A DNA stretch of 64,000 bases from Ignelater luminosus (GCA_011009095.1 VTPC01006117.1:9762-73761), one strand, 5' to 3'; shown: positions 12,800-25,092, numbered from the stretch's first letter. Notes: generated by a model not told the origin, from the sequence alone. Numbers and translations are program-made.

Positions 12800-13048
12800 A
12801 CATTATAAGTAAAATATTTCAGTCAATGTTTTACATGGGGGGAAAGTATTTAACACACATGATGCGTTTTCTCTTTGGATTTCTAAACTTATTCTCTGAA
12901 TCAAATAAGATGAAGATCGGTTGTCGTCGGTTAGAGTTCTAATTTTGTGACCAATATTTTTAATCAACTTGATCACGCTTAGACTCCGAGGGCCCATTGC
13001 TTCTACTGCAATTGGTATGAAGAAGTAACCCTGTTCTTTGATATCCAC
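12800..13048 (-). mobile_element. LINE C-terminal tail (unclassified clade)
   Basis: An 81-codon minus-strand frame reads GYFFIPIAVEAMGPRS, then KLIKNIGHKIRTLTDD, YLIQRISLEIQRENASCVL and NTFP. This is the tail that closes the RT polyprotein of one widespread invertebrate LINE family (usual form 'FxPIAVETLGxW..FIxxIGxxLxxxTGDxRxxxFLxQRISIAIQRGNAxxIxGT'). It is a short 5'-truncated insert located between the RTE copy and the Jockey copy. I do not assign the clade. Confidence 0.6.
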
Positions 13049-13818
13049 ATATTTTGCTCTCTTTTTGTCTGAAATTTAATAAACGATCTCCATCAGGAAA
13101 TCGCACATGTGTTTTAAATAAACATTATGCGAAGTAAAGTAACGAAAATATTCTCAACAAAAGGTTTATTATACAAGGATTACTAAATATATTCACGAAA
13201 TTATTAAATTGACATGAAATTCTAAAATGATTTTGCAATGTACTGACAGATATATTTTCCCAAAAGCCAATACATCTTGGGATATTCTAGACTGAGTTCT
13301 TCCCGTTTCTTTTTGACATTAGTCCTTCATTCTAGTTTGGCACCTAAGTTTGCACAAGGTTAATGTTGTCATTGACAGCTACTGGTGAGTGATTGTTCAT
13401 GGTTTTGTTGGTTAAGTCAACAAAACTTGATTTTTATTAGTTTAGTTTTATTTTCCATTGTGCTTTTTAGGTTGAGTGTGGCTTCTTCAACATTGTCTCC
13501 AGTTGCCATGACGGTTATATTGTCTGCAAAGGTTGCTATGTTGCATTTTAGTCTGCGAGATATCACTAGTGTAGAACAGGTGCAAATGTTGGTCCTAGGA
13601 CACTGCCTCAAATTTTTTGAGTTCTAAATAGGTATGTTATTGCTTTACTCAGAACACTACAAATTGTTGAGGTAACATTTTGTTAGTTATATGAATGAAG
13701 GCTTCATGTTGCACTGTATCAGATGCTTTGGCAACGTCGAGAAATATTACCGAACGAACTTTTCTTCCAGCACTTCCTCATCATTTAATTGTATGTGCGT
13801 GTTCTGTGGTTGAGCCTA

Positions 13819-15264
13819 TACAGTGTGGAAAGTACTTATGGAATAAATTATATAATTTTGGTACCAATGATATTTCGCAAAAACACCGAGACAGGTAACC
13901 AGTATTTTTAATTTTGCTCATCTTGACTTACCTTGCATGTTCCTGACGTCAGCAGTTTCCAAGTCATGACGTCACATACATTTTTTTTAAATAAAATGGT
14001 ACATTTTTAATTTTATTTTTGAATATTACTCTAAACGACCTTTTCAACAAACTAACATTTGATCCTTTTATTTTTAACAGTTCTGGAGATATTTACACTT
14101 TTATGGAAAACAAGAATATTTGTAATAAAAATCGTAAAATCGTTTTTAATAATTTCAAAAATCACAGGTAAACAATTTATTTAATATCGTAACAAATATT
14201 CAAAATTTTCACAGTTAATTTGTTGATACACTACCAATCTACGGTAAAATTCGTCTCTGACGTTGTGCAATATGTCACGTGTTATTCCTCTAATTTCTCT
14301 TGTAATCCGTTCCTTCAAATCATCTAAATCTTGAGGTTTTGTTTTATATGCTTTGTTTTTTAAATAACATCAAAAAATCCAATGGATTTCAAGTCTAGCG
14401 ATCTAGCTGGCCATCCCAGGAAACCTTCCAGTCCACGTGTTTGAAAAAACAAACTATTCTTGAACTGTACGCGCATAATGGGGTGGTGCTCCATCCTGTT
14501 AAACCAAATGGTGTCATTAGCAATATCTGGATCTTGCGGATTAGGATATAAAACTGCCAAAGCTGGCGACTCTAAATACCGTTCCCCATTAATTTATTAT
14601 TCAAAAAGATATGCTAATATTTTGATAGTGTTCTAAACATTTTGTTATCCCAATAAATTGTTCAGCTGTAATTTTTGAAATTATTATTAAAAACGTTTTT
14701 ACGATTTTTATTTCACACACTGTTATGTTCCATAAAAGTGTAAATATCTCAAAAACTGTTATAAATAAAAGTATTAAGTATTAGTTTGTTGAAGAGGTCT
14801 TTTAGAGAACTATTCAAAAATAAAATTAAAAATGTACCATTTTGTTTTAAAAAAATGAATGGGTATCCCTACCCATTTGTCCGCCATCTTGGAAGAAAAG
14901 GTTTAAACAGTCTTTCAGCTATATCTCTGTAATCGCGACTCTCACACAAAATCTGCAAAAAGCTCTTCCGTACAGAATTGAACTCTTTACAGCTTTTGTT
15001 AGTAACTCTTTCACGTAGCGGTGATGATAAAAATGTTACAAGCCAAGAAAGTTGAAGAATTAGGTGAAAGAATTCTTCCAGGCGCTGTAACTTTCTTATT
15101 TTCATTTTTTTGAAATCAGTTGGAAACTGATGACGTCACGAACGTGCAAGGTAAGTGAAAATGAGCAAAATTAAAAATATGAAGTTACCTGTCTCAGCAT
15201 TTTTGCAAAATATCATTGGTACTGAAATTATATAATTTATTCCATAAGTACTTTCCACACTGTA
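13819..15264 (-). mobile_element. Tc1/mariner-superfamily transposon with long TIRs, TA target site
   Basis: Ends begin TACAGTGTGGAAAGTACTTA (left) and the reverse complement of the right end is the same, each flanked by TA (13817-13818 and 15265-15266). The inverted repeats extend about 330 bp: left 13819-14150, right 14695-15264, with an extra 255-bp insert in the right arm. The interior minus strand (14590-14230) encodes a transposase remnant: a 66-codon frame with DTIWFNRMEHHPIM (usual 'TIWFQQDGAPPH', catalytic D lost), LEGFLGWPARSLDLKSIGFF (usual 'WPPRSPDLTPLDFF', the D is kept) and a frame-shifted KPQDLDDLKERITREI tail. This is the DDE_3 type found in many insect mariner-like elements. 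Deleted for most of its transposase, so non-autonomous. Confidence 0.85.
14858..15112 (+). repeat. 255-bp repeat R1 inserted in the right TIR of the Tc1/mariner-type element
   Basis: This block is absent from the matching position in the left TIR. It is about 95% identical by eye to 15556-15812 in the same orientation and also matches 17620-17850 in inverted, more diverged form. All three share a TTGGCCGCCATCTTGG-like core (TTGTCCGCC in this copy) and the TATATCTCTGTAATCGC-like stretch seen in R1 and R2. R1 starts with a perfect hairpin, AATGGGTA at 14858-14865 facing TACCCATT at 14870-14877, and ends at TTTTTTTGAAAT. Its short minus-strand frame is shared with R2 and is not evidence of coding. 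Confidence 0.8.
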
Positions 15265-16539
15265 TAGATAAATCCAAACTGGTGTATTAATCTTTTATTT
15301 TCTATGGCGGTTTTGAGTCTTTCGATAAACATCTCAAACAATTCTGAAGCAATTAGCAAGGTTATATCGGTCTGTATGATTTAGCTTTGCTTGGAGGTTT
15401 GCGGGTTTGGGTAGCATGGGAACCTGAACTTCTATAATGCATCCGCAAATTGTGAGCACTAGAATCAATGTGCAAACTGCCATTGAAGCAAAGTTATATG
15501 GTATGTAGATATGTAGGGAGGTTCGTGCTGAGTATAACACTGCGTTTTCGGGATGTCATCCCTACCCATTTGGCCGCCATCTTGGAAGAAAAGGTTTAAA
15601 CAGTCTTTCAGCTATATCTCTGTAATCGCGACCCTCACATAAAATCTGCAAAAAGCTCTTCCGTACAGAATTGAACGCTTTACAGCTTTTGTTAGTAACT
15701 CTTTCACGTAGCGGTGATGATAAAAATGTTACAAGCCAAGGAAGTTGAAGAATTAGGGGAAAGAATTCTTCCAAGCGCTGTAACTTTCTTATTTTCATTT
15801 TTTTGAAATTATACATCAGATCTGTCTCGTAGAGCATTCTATAGCAAACACGTTTCGCTATTTAGGTTTTTCATTATACTTATGTTTATGCGACTCACAG
15901 AGTGATGAAATTGTAATTTGGAATGTATGACTATCTTGCCTGGATGAACAGGGGGTACCGGAAATAAACGAGACATGTGGACTGTCTTTTGTTACTATTA
16001 CTGTCAGCTATATTTTATTTAGTTTTCAGTTGATCTATTATTCTTGAAGTGTACGGACGAATAGTTAGCAAAGTTGGAGTACGGTAACAATATTCCATTT
16101 CTCTGTTACTTTGGTATTTTGTAGTAGTCGAGCTCAGGTGAAGGCTGATACGAAGCTAGCAACGTTTTTAGTCAGCTGTGGGGGTTCCAGGCTCTCTTGT
16201 TCCTTTCCTTGGAGACATACTAGAATGCAGTGTTCTGGTTTTCATGTTTTGTTATTGTGTAATGGGAGGGCAGGGGAATCTATTGGGGCATCTGAATACC
16301 AACTCCGGAGACAAGTCTTCGGTAGCTGGTGGTCTAATTCATAAGGTTCTAAGGACGTTTCTTTCTGCCTTGATCTACAAGCCTACTTATAATATCGATA
16401 CCTTAGGAACTCCAAGAGAAAATTCAGACGCATCTGTCACGTATTCTGAAAGATGCTTACTGAGATAAAACCTTTTTTTTGTAGAAGTTGATAGGTTGCA
16501 TTTGCTGGTGCGGTTGAAAAAACTGTGAATCAAGATCCA

Positions 16540-17065
16540 AAATGTGTTTGATTAAGATGTTGTGTATGTGTAGATACAAGCTAATATCAAATAGGCAGGT
16601 AGGCTTTAGAAGATATAGAGGGACAATAAAGCAAGCTTCCAGGCCAACTCAAAAAATTAAGAACGGTTTTCACCCCAAGCAAAGTAAACTGGCTGTATTC
16701 ATCAATTTTAAAATTGCCTTTGAACAGGTATGGAGGAAGAAACTACTTAGTTTACTATAACTCCTCGGCCTCAAAGGAAATATGTACAGAGCTATTCCCT
16801 CCATTCTCTCACAGAACTATATATGCGTAAAGTCTAGCGAAGCCCCTCCTCAGTACAGGCAGACCAGGCGAGGACTGCCTCATAGGTTTGCCATCAGCCC
16901 TGTTCTCTTTAATCTAATGATCAAAGATGTTAAACGGTGTAGGCCAGAGTGTCCCTGGTACCCAAGCTCTACTTTATGCAGGTGACTTAGTCGTTTGCAC
17001 AACCAGCAGTAAGACAAAGGTGTTAGAGGCGACCATAAACTAGGCCTTAGCCCAAGTTTCATCTT
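16540..17065 (+). mobile_element. LINE reverse transcriptase fragment (Jockey group)
   Basis: The plus strand reads NRQVGFRRYRGT near 16590 (usual 'EQAGFRxGRSTxDQ'), PTQKIKNGFHPKQSKLAVFI near 16645-16700, FKIAFEQVWRKKLLSLL near 16705-16758 (RT block A; catalytic D replaced), GNMYRAI and ICVKSS near 16780-16835, QTRRGLPHRFAISPVLFNLM near 16860-16918 (usual 'QTRxGLPQGSVISPxLFNLMI'), then a shifted YAGDLVVCTTS near 16975 (usual 'YADDLVVW', first catalytic D replaced by G) and ATI..ALAQVSSWANKNEL near 17030-17085. It is about 530 bp, truncated at both ends, with a stop and at least one frameshift. It sits inside the R2-R3 element. Confidence 0.75.
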
Positions 17066-17089
17066 GGGCTAATAAAAATGAACTAGTCG

Positions 17090-17308
17090 TCAACCACTAT
17101 GACGTAGAATCACTTCATCAGTTCTACTGTCAGCATAACATTTATAACAAGCGATATGAATTTTTACCTCTGAAATGGTCCGCAAAAATTCTTCATGGTC
17201 GTGTCTTCTTTTGGCAATCTTGCGATCGATTAAAGTTTTCACTCCCTCCGCTTTCACAGCAAGAGATTTACCTTCATCAAAAGGTCTTTTTACAAATAAA
17301 ACAGTCAC
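17090..17308 (-). pseudogene. Short transposon-protein fragment with Cys/His-type N-terminal domain
   Basis: A 72-codon minus-strand frame reads AEGVKTLIDRKIAKRRHDHE, then HIACYKCYADSRTDEVILRH. The pattern 'kGvxTLixxsxxRxDxxxxxL...vxxHxxCYxxYtxxxxixxxxxx' is the N-terminal domain of several large insect transposon ORFs of unclear class. Nothing downstream continues it. It may be the only surviving coding piece of the R2-R3 element itself, since it lies just inside R3 on the strand reading away from it. Confidence 0.35.
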
Positions 17309-17885
17309 TCATTCTCACAAAATAACAGCTAATGCAATTCACTCAAAAGCACAAAATTTCTATTTTCTCGAAAAAGGTACGTCCGTACACTTCAACAATA
17401 ACAGATCAACTTAAAACTGAATAGAATAAAACTAAACGACTACCTCTGCAATATAACTGACAATATTAGTAACAAAACACAGTTTACGAGTTCCGTCTAT
17501 TTTCAGTACCCTATTCATCCAGGTAAGACAGTTATAAATTTCAAAGTACAATTCCATCATTGAGACGCTGTAAGTTGCATAATGAAAAAAGTAAGTTCGT
17601 TATAGAATACTCTACAAAAAAATTGTAAACAAGAAAGTTACAGCGCCTGACAAAACCTTTCCCTTAAATTTTAAACTTCTTCGGCTTGTAACATTTTTAT
17701 TATTATCGCTACGTGAAAACGTTATTAACAACAGTTATAGAGAATGCAATAAATTTTTTTTGGGAGACTCGCGAATACATAGATGAAGCCTAGAAACTGT
17801 TTACACCTTTTCTTCCAAGATGGCGGCCAAATGGGTGGGGGTGTCATCCTGAAAACACGGTTTTATATTCACCATGAACCCCCTA

Positions 17886-20800
17886 CACATCGTAAAAGAA
17901 AGATTTCTGCCTGCCCAAAATGTTTTAAAAGCCCTTTTAGTTTGACCATTGGTATTGGTATTCATGATTTGTTTAGTCGCTGCTCTGTAGAAATCTTGCA
18001 ACCCTGCAATGTTGGTAATTGAAACTCTGATCTTGTTATAAAATTAGAAGGTTTAGTCTAGTTTAGGACTTCACTTGGGTACTTTTATATGTCCTAACAA
18101 CATTGTTAATTAATTAATTAATTAGTTATTTGGTATCGGAATTCTTGTGTATATTTATGTTAATTAAATAGTGCAGTCACTTGCGCGTCAGAATTCAGGC
18201 GGGATAAGCAGTACATTACAGCGATTTATAATATTGTAGTCTGGTGATTGTTGTGATACCGCTGCTGACTAGATCGTTAATTGGCATCAAATTTAATGGA
18301 ATTTGCTTATAATCGAAACAATACTCTACGATAACGATAAGCAAGGCGATCTCTAGCACCATTTCATATCGGTTTCAAGATTGATCAAGATGCTTTGGCA
18401 TGCGATAGCAGCAAGATGCAACCCAAATATTAATCAAACTGCCGCCACATATTTTAGTTAAGCTTGAAAGTTAGAAAAACAAATTTAAAAAAATATGGAA
18501 GTTGGTTTAAGACACTGATCTAACCAATGGTGGGAGTGGTTCAAAAGGCTAGAATTACTACATGAGACCAACTATGATCAGTGTGTAATGTTATTTTAAA
18601 ATTTGCACTAAATTCGCCCCTGTCTTTCAATTTCGTTCAGATATTTGTTTTCTTGACGCGCAATATTTAAATTGTTTTATTAAACGAATGTTTGTTACCA
18701 TTGTTATTTTAAAGAATTGATAACTTTGGGGTCTCGACGTCTAGACGCCAGCATACGTGCTTTTCGTCGAGTTTTATTATCAGGTTTCTGGGAATCTTAG
18801 TCGCAAAAATTAAAGTCGCACCGTCTCGATTGAGCCAGGTTTAAGCTGGTAAATCTACAATGGAAATTTTCCATTGTCTTATAAGAATATCCATATTTTG
18901 ACCTATTAGGGCGTGCATCCGACTTTTTAACCCCACTTCCGTAAGTACGAACTGCGTAACAAAGAACGCAGAGGTTAGGGATTACGTTGATAGCTGTTGA
19001 CTTGAACCAACGTGTGGTGATTTTCGGCGTCTACCTCTATATCCCCTAATTAGATTCAAATCAAATTAAGTGAAGTGATCTTCTTAGAAAAGAGATCGGA
19101 CTGAAGAAATTGTAATTTCTTCGTGTCAGAGACGCGTAATAGTCGCGGAAGAAAGTGGTTTGTTTACCAAAAGCAAGGCTTAAAAATTTCGTTATCGTGG
19201 GGAATGTATAACCCAAATATAATTACGCTGGTGTCCTCCAGGAAGCAGAAATTGTAGAGGGTAGAAACGCAACAATTTTGGTTCCGTTGGTGTAACGTTA
19301 AAGGGTCTGTCGAGAACAGAAACTTTCCGCCCCGTAAAGCGTCGATCTGTATGTTTTACATCTTGGAAGCTCCGTGATCCTAATGAACTAAGTAAATTTA
19401 AAGAGCGTATGAGACTCAAAGTGGTTTTAGTTATTTTTAAAGTTTGTGTATAAACACTTGGATGTTGTTTTTGTGTTTTTGGCTATTGTTAATAACAGTG
19501 ATTGTTCGTTGAAACTTAAGTTCCCTTGAACATTGGTGAACGCGAAATTTTGCGTCGCATACTACGTGGATTAGCTGCTATCGTGGAAATCAGAGACCTG
19601 CACATAACATCTGGAAGGAAGATTGCCATTATAGTAAGAAAGACCTGTTTTGTATTGTTATTTGAGTTCTTATGATTGTTTTATTTGATAAAAGACTAGG
19701 AGAACGTGGAATTTGCGAAATATTCCATACGAAAACCTTGCTTAGGCAAGATTAGTTTCGCTTTTCTTATTAAATTATAATATTCACGATCAATTTTTTT
19801 TAACTAATTTGTAACAGGAACGTTCCCAGGTAATTTTAGCTGGTGTTGCTTAAATTATTGCAACATAAATAATAACTTTTGGCTATTGTTTTTTTTGTTA
19901 TTAGATATAAAATTTATCTGTTGCTATTTCAAAATTTTCTTTTTGTTTATTGTAATAACTTGTTTTTTTTTACTTTTATTTTCTTATTTGTGTATCAACT
20001 TTGTTCTCCAGTAAAGATATTAATTCATACCCTTTATTGATATCCTTTTGTACTGTTATTTTGTTATTTTTATATTCTTGTTTGTGTGTGTTTAATCCTT
20101 TTTTTTATTATTGTTTTGATAAATATAAGAAAGGTCGATTATTTACGTTTTGTGTTTTTTTTGTAAGTGAATCTCTGGTCCAGATAAGCAGCGTTAATTT
20201 CGTTATTTTGTTCGTTTGGCTATTAAAAAGCACGTTGGTGCTTAGTCCAAATTTCATTTATAGACTAGATACCTTTGTTCAAGAGAGAAGTAAATATCAA
20301 TCTGGTATTTCTTTCTTGGTCTTCTTTTTTGAAAAAGAAGGAAGTCTTCAGAGGACTTCCTTGTAAAATTGGTTAAGACAAATCAAGTGCTTACACAGTG
20401 TTTATACAATTTTCTGTTTGTGTTGAGTCTCAATTGTGAAACGCTAAAGCGAGTTTTAATAAAGCTTCCACGAGGTAAGTTATACACAGGGTGAGGTTTC
20501 GTAAGAGGCCTATATACAGGGTGTCGGATTCACGAGTAGTCGCGTGACCGACCATCAGAACCCTTCGATCTACGACTGCTGGCGCCCTCTTTTACGACCA
20601 TCTATTAATTTAATAAGAGTTTTGGAAATCAGTAAGCTTCTCTTTGTGAGAGATTAGTCAAGTTTATTTGAGAATCCACCCCATCTGCGGCATGAGCTAC
20701 GGGATTTAACATCTTCTATTGGTCTGGACGGGACTTGTGCATACTTTTGAGCATTTTCCCGTTACAAGTGATGAGATTATGATTTCTTATTCCTAGTTCA

Positions 20801-23800
20801 AACTGTCTCATGATTGAGAAAAAAAACTCATCCACTTTAGTATGGCAAGATCTGATTATAATTCTAGAGCTTCCCGTTTCTAGTACAGGAAGGAAAACAG
20901 TTGTAGCGGTTTTTTTTCTTAAATTTCATTTGCAATGTAGATTTTCAGGTTTTTGTAAAACAGGATATGTAAGTCGGTAGAACTAAACATTATTCAGTTA
21001 AATTTCAATTACCTATGTAAATTAAGTTCGTATGATTGTATAAGATATCAAACGCAAAATCTTGTTTGAATATTACCGCAGAGATTTGTGGAACTTTTGT
21101 AACAGAATCTCTACACTCCGCAATCGAATTTCAGCAATTTAAAGAGAAGCGCGTTTCAAAGGGAGGCTTTCTTGAAAATAAAATTAACCGAAGATGACAT
21201 ACGTACGTATTCAAATAATATATGGAATAAAAGGAAAGAGCACGCAAAATACTTGAATATTATCGGATTACATATTTGCTGAGGTTGTATTTCAATAACC
21301 AGGGAAATGTCAAAGATGTTTGTCTCTGTAAACTTCAGAAACTTTCCGTTTTTCTCTTTGTTTTGACATATTTAAGCAAAAAGAAAACTTAAAGTGTTTC
21401 TAAAAAAAGAAATCAAAAGAACTGGAAATTGTAAAACAATAAACATTTTTATATTTTATTTATGTAAAGGAAATTATGGCAAAAAAGGCAAAAGTAGAAA
21501 TGTTATGAAATCCGCCTTTGTCAAATAAAATTATTTTATTGTAGAATTTAAAAGTAGAGAAATAAAAAGGTTATAAATAACAACAAAAATGATCTCTTTT
21601 GCAGGTTTAAGGAATCTGCACGTAACCTACAATAAAAAACTAGAGATTTCTAAAAAATATATACACGAGTATCTTCTTGACTTCTGGATAACAACATCAT
21701 ACAGTAGTTTTGTCTTATGTTTATTTTTTTTACATAGCCTTTAGGTGTTTGTAAATACATAATATAGGAGCATTTGAAATCTTTCCTTTTCAATTTACTT
21801 CACAGCAATTTTCTTATTTTGTTTTCAATTTTGTACACCATTTCGCTCAATATGGAATGCTAAAATAAAACATACAAGAAATTATGTTTATGCTTATTTA
21901 TGTTTAAACTAGAACTGGTCTTGAAACTTCTAACAGCAGTAACAAAACAAGCTCATTTTAGCATGTTTCAATGGCAGATGTTGCAACTGTGACACACGGA
22001 CAAGTTCTACTCATCAAGGAAACCAAAGTTGTTTTGTGTTTGTTGCAGTTTTGATGAATTTCTCCACAACATTTGACATACTAATATCATATTGAAACAT
22101 TCGTGTTATATAAATTTCAAAACATTTGCGTTCAACTTAATTAGGGGCAGGTCACCTTAAAAGCATCTTTCAAATGGTTTCCCTGTTTTTATTCTAAACT
22201 TGAAAATACACAAAATACTCAGCTTTTTAGTAAATAAACCTTTACAATAACAAGTACAAATAAAAACACGCATTTATCATATATTACTACTAGCATTAAA
22301 ATGTGGATTCATATCATTAGCGAGTAAAGCACATATTTAATAAACACTAGAGTAAGCAATAGAAATTCGTATTGCAGTACACATATAGCATGTATTTAAC
22401 ATGCCAGTTTAGTTACTTTTCTAAACACATTTAAACAATAGCATTATCTCTCATAATATAATTCCCAGTTTATAACAATAAGAGAGAACTGTAATAATTT
22501 ATTTTAGGCAATACATTTTCTTTTAACGTAGGACGAGTATACTGCGGCACTCCCGATGCGTACGTTTTGTTTACATTAAGATATTTGGAATGTTTTTCTT
22601 TCAAATTATCCCTGGTCTTTATGTTTTTATCCTTGTTAATACATTTTTGCTTGTTAATAGGTAAAACAGAAAAGAAAACATTTAATCCAGACAGGAAGGC
22701 GATAATATGATAACGGTGTTTCCTTTTTTAGTATTTTGTAATGCAAATAACGGAGTAAAACTTCAAAACAATGGCAATATAGAATATGAAATGTACATCT
22801 AAATAAATAGAAATGTTGATTTTTCATCTTTTAGTTTGTTTTGTAGTAAAGTGGACTTTTTGTAAATATCACCAGAAGATTAATGTATGTAACGCTCATG
22901 TATTATGTATTTATGTTTAAATATACTACAACGGTTACAAAAAGGAACTTACCTATTAAGGATGAAAAGAAGATGTATCATTTCCTATTTAGCTCTGAAA
23001 AAAACAGAATAAAAATAAGATGCTAACATCTCTAAGGAGCAAAACAACTATTTTAAACAGAAATGATGTAATATTACTTTATTTAATTTCGTTATAAGAA
23101 GTCAAATTTTTGATAACCTTTTAACATTATTAAATGTCGATTTTTGCATAATTTATTGTTATGAAAAGTTGAAAAGATGCTCGAAAGAGTAGTGTAGAAA
23201 TTCCATTACAAAACTGAGTTCACTTGACACTTCAAAATTTTTTAAAAGAAAATAATCAAACGAAATTAGATAAAATCTTGTACATAATACGTTATGAAAA
23301 GCCCTATTGTTTGACTCGCGTAAAATGTTACATCTCATGCTTTTCATAACTGATTGTATAAATAACTATTTAGGTGTTTATTTTTAAATAAACTTTGAAT
23401 TTAATTCGAAAATTCTGCTGTGCTGCCATCTGCAATAATTGAATTGCTAAAATTGTTTGGCCTAACCCTTTGTAGCCACCCCCTGTGGCCACAAGACAGT
23501 TTTCAAATTACTTGCTTTTATGAAATGTGCAGGTAGCTATTCCTATTCGTTTTGGCTACCAGTTGTACATATGTATCTTTGAACTTGCAATCCTCGTGAG
23601 TTACAGACTCGTTTATCACTTTATGAGTGTATATTAGGGATTTTTTGAGTTTATTTTGGTGTATTTTTATTTATTGATTTTAGTGTCCTACAAATTCAAT
23701 TTTTAGTTTATTTTAGTGTAGCTCGACTCAGTTTTTAGTTTATGCTAGTAGTATCTATTTTCTGAAGTGTTTTATTTTATTGCTAAAGCATACTTAATTT

Positions 23801-24026
23801 ATTGCAAATATGTAAGCATGAAGTAATTAAATTAAATTACGCACAAATTCGTTACAAAGATATACGTTTAGAGACTACTATTTTGGTTATCTATGGTATA
23901 TTCTGTTGTGAACTTCTGAGTCACTTTTGGTGAGTTTCCTTTTTTTGTGCAGTTCACTTCCTTATAATGTTCATGTCTTTTACTTTTAATTTTTTTGGTA
24001 TTGTATTGGTTATTGATCTCATTGTT
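17886..24026. other. AT-rich stretch without recognisable gene
   Basis: About 6 kb with no supported gene. A (TTAA)n run is at about 18102-18123. 18720-19440 is somewhat less AT-rich and could be the leader of an old element, but no motif is readable. The 121-codon frame at 20001-20366 is phenylalanine/leucine/serine-rich through T-rich composition. CAGGGTG motifs at 20490 and 20518 resemble transposon ends but no partner was found. A small perfect hairpin at 20338-20362 is listed separately. Confidence 0.5.
20338..20362. repeat. Perfect 9-bp stem, 7-nt loop hairpin
   Basis: AAGGAAGTC (20338-20346) faces GACTTCCTT (20354-20362) around a 7-base loop. It is isolated in noncoding DNA. No adjacent T-tract or gene end makes it a terminator, and insects do not use that signal, so no function is assigned. 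Confidence 0.6.
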
Positions 24027-24187
24027 ATAAATTGGTTCAATTGAAAATGAGATCATAGAACAAATACTGCATTCCAACTATTTAGGAGTAAAAATAACAA
24101 GTTACGGAAGTCAGCAACAAGAAATCGTAGATCAGACAGTAAAGGCCAACAGAATAGCAGGTTGCTTAAATACCACAATTTAACCAT

Positions 24188-25092
24188 ATGGAAGAAGAGA
24201 GGGAACGTCAGAAAGAAAGTACAGAGATCATAGAAAATATAAAAGGAAAAAACAGCGAGCTGGAAGTGGGTGTTAAAACTTTACTAGATAAACAGGACGA
24301 AAGAAATACGACATACGCAGATAAAATCAAAACCAGAAAATATGAACCAGTCTTAGTAATAAAACCGAAAAGTGAAAGTCAAGGTACTCGAAAAACGAGA
24401 GAAGAAATAAAAAAAAATAGACCCGACCACAGTAAATATATCTGGTGTGAAAAGTGCAAGTAAAGGTGGCATCATCATAGAATGTAAGGATAAAGATGCA
24501 CTATCGAAATTAAAGAATGTTGCAGAAAGTACACTGGGAAACAAATACAATATAAACATTCCAAAACACAGAACACCTCGAGTAAAGATTATAGGAATGA
24601 GACATAAGTGGACCCCATCTGAAATTACAAGTAAATTAAAATTACAAAACAGCACAATATTCTCAGAAAATTCAAAGTTAAATGTTGTGTACGAAGCAAC
24701 TATGAAACAACAAAGACTGAAAGTTTCTTTTGTTACGCAGAAGTAGATGGTGAAACATACCGAAATTTGTTAGGAGAAGAAAAAGTTAATATTGGTTGGG
24801 ATCAGTGCCGCGTATCGACGGCTTGGAAGTTACCAGATGTTTTAAATGCAATGGATACAACCACAGGGCAAGGGATTGCAGAAAAGGGCTCGTGTGCCCG
24901 AGATGTGCTGGTCCGCACAGCGTAAAAGAGTGTTTTGCCGAGGAGAGAGAAATCAAGTGCATAAACTGCAAAACTGCCACAGACAGACTAAAGTTAAAAA
25001 TAGATTGCCAACATGAAGCGTGGAGTAAAGAATGTTCTGTCTATAAACATTATATGGAAACTGAAAGAAACAAAATTGATTTTTTAGGATAA
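24188..25092 (+). pseudogene. LINE ORF1, gag-like zinc-knuckle protein
   Basis: Three adjacent frames make up one interrupted protein. The first (24188-24463) is charged and coiled-coil-like. The second (24447-24746) reads as a small RRM-like fold: GGIIIECKDKDALSKLK, then a VKIIGM strand. The third (24796-25092) carries C-X2-C-X4-H-X4-C and C-X2-C-X3-H-X4-C knuckles and a further CINC..CQHEAWSKEC pattern. This order (coiled coil, RRM-like, knuckles) is the usual ORF1 layout in the Jockey and CR1/L2 groups, where the protein packages element RNA. The start at 24188 lies only a few bases inside the insertion boundary, so the true N-terminus is probably lost by 5' truncation. Confidence 0.75.

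Larger units (their letters stand above)
13200..15510 (-). mobile_element. Jockey-type LINE reverse transcriptase, interrupted by a DNA transposon
   Basis: Minus-strand pieces run from about 15500 to 15267 and resume from 13816 to 13200. Upstream piece: CIIEVQVPMLPKP near 15440 (usual 'WKxAxVIMIxKPGKP'), a frame-shifted KSYRPI, then RLKTAIENKRLIHQFGF-like sequence ending at 15267. After the inserted element it continues GSTTEHAHTI, FLDVAKASDTVQHEAF near 13760-13690 (RT block A), IATFADNITVMATGDNVEEA near 13550-13490 (the FADD box, second D replaced by N), and LGAKLE...VKKKREEL..EYPKMYWLLGKY near 13330-13250. Together they form one Jockey RT domain. Multiple stops and shifts make it dead. The interruption lies exactly between the HQFGF and HSTTEH motifs that are adjacent in the family. 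Confidence 0.8.
15514..17885. mobile_element. Long-TIR element delimited by repeats R2 and R3 (about 2.4 kb)
   Basis: R2 (15514-15812) and R3 (17620-17885) are inverted copies of one sequence. Left end: TAGGGAGGTTCGTGCTGAGT; reverse complement of the right end: TAGGGGGTTCATGGTGAATA; both continue through CGTTTTCGGGATG-like sequence into the GGCCGCCATCTTGG core. TIRs are therefore about 270-300 bp with about 80% identity in the outer part. TA at 15514-15515 and 17884-17885 could be a target duplication. The interior carries a LINE RT piece and a short cysteine-containing protein fragment, described separately. No transposase was recognised. Confidence 0.65.

Noticed and set aside
18102-18123. 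TTAATTAATTAA run as a regulatory or replication origin site
   Set aside because: A simple-sequence run; no supporting context.
20001-20366. 121-codon plus-strand frame, hydrophobic
   Set aside because: T-rich DNA produces Phe/Leu/Val/Ser stretches; there is no signal sequence pattern, family motif or gene context.
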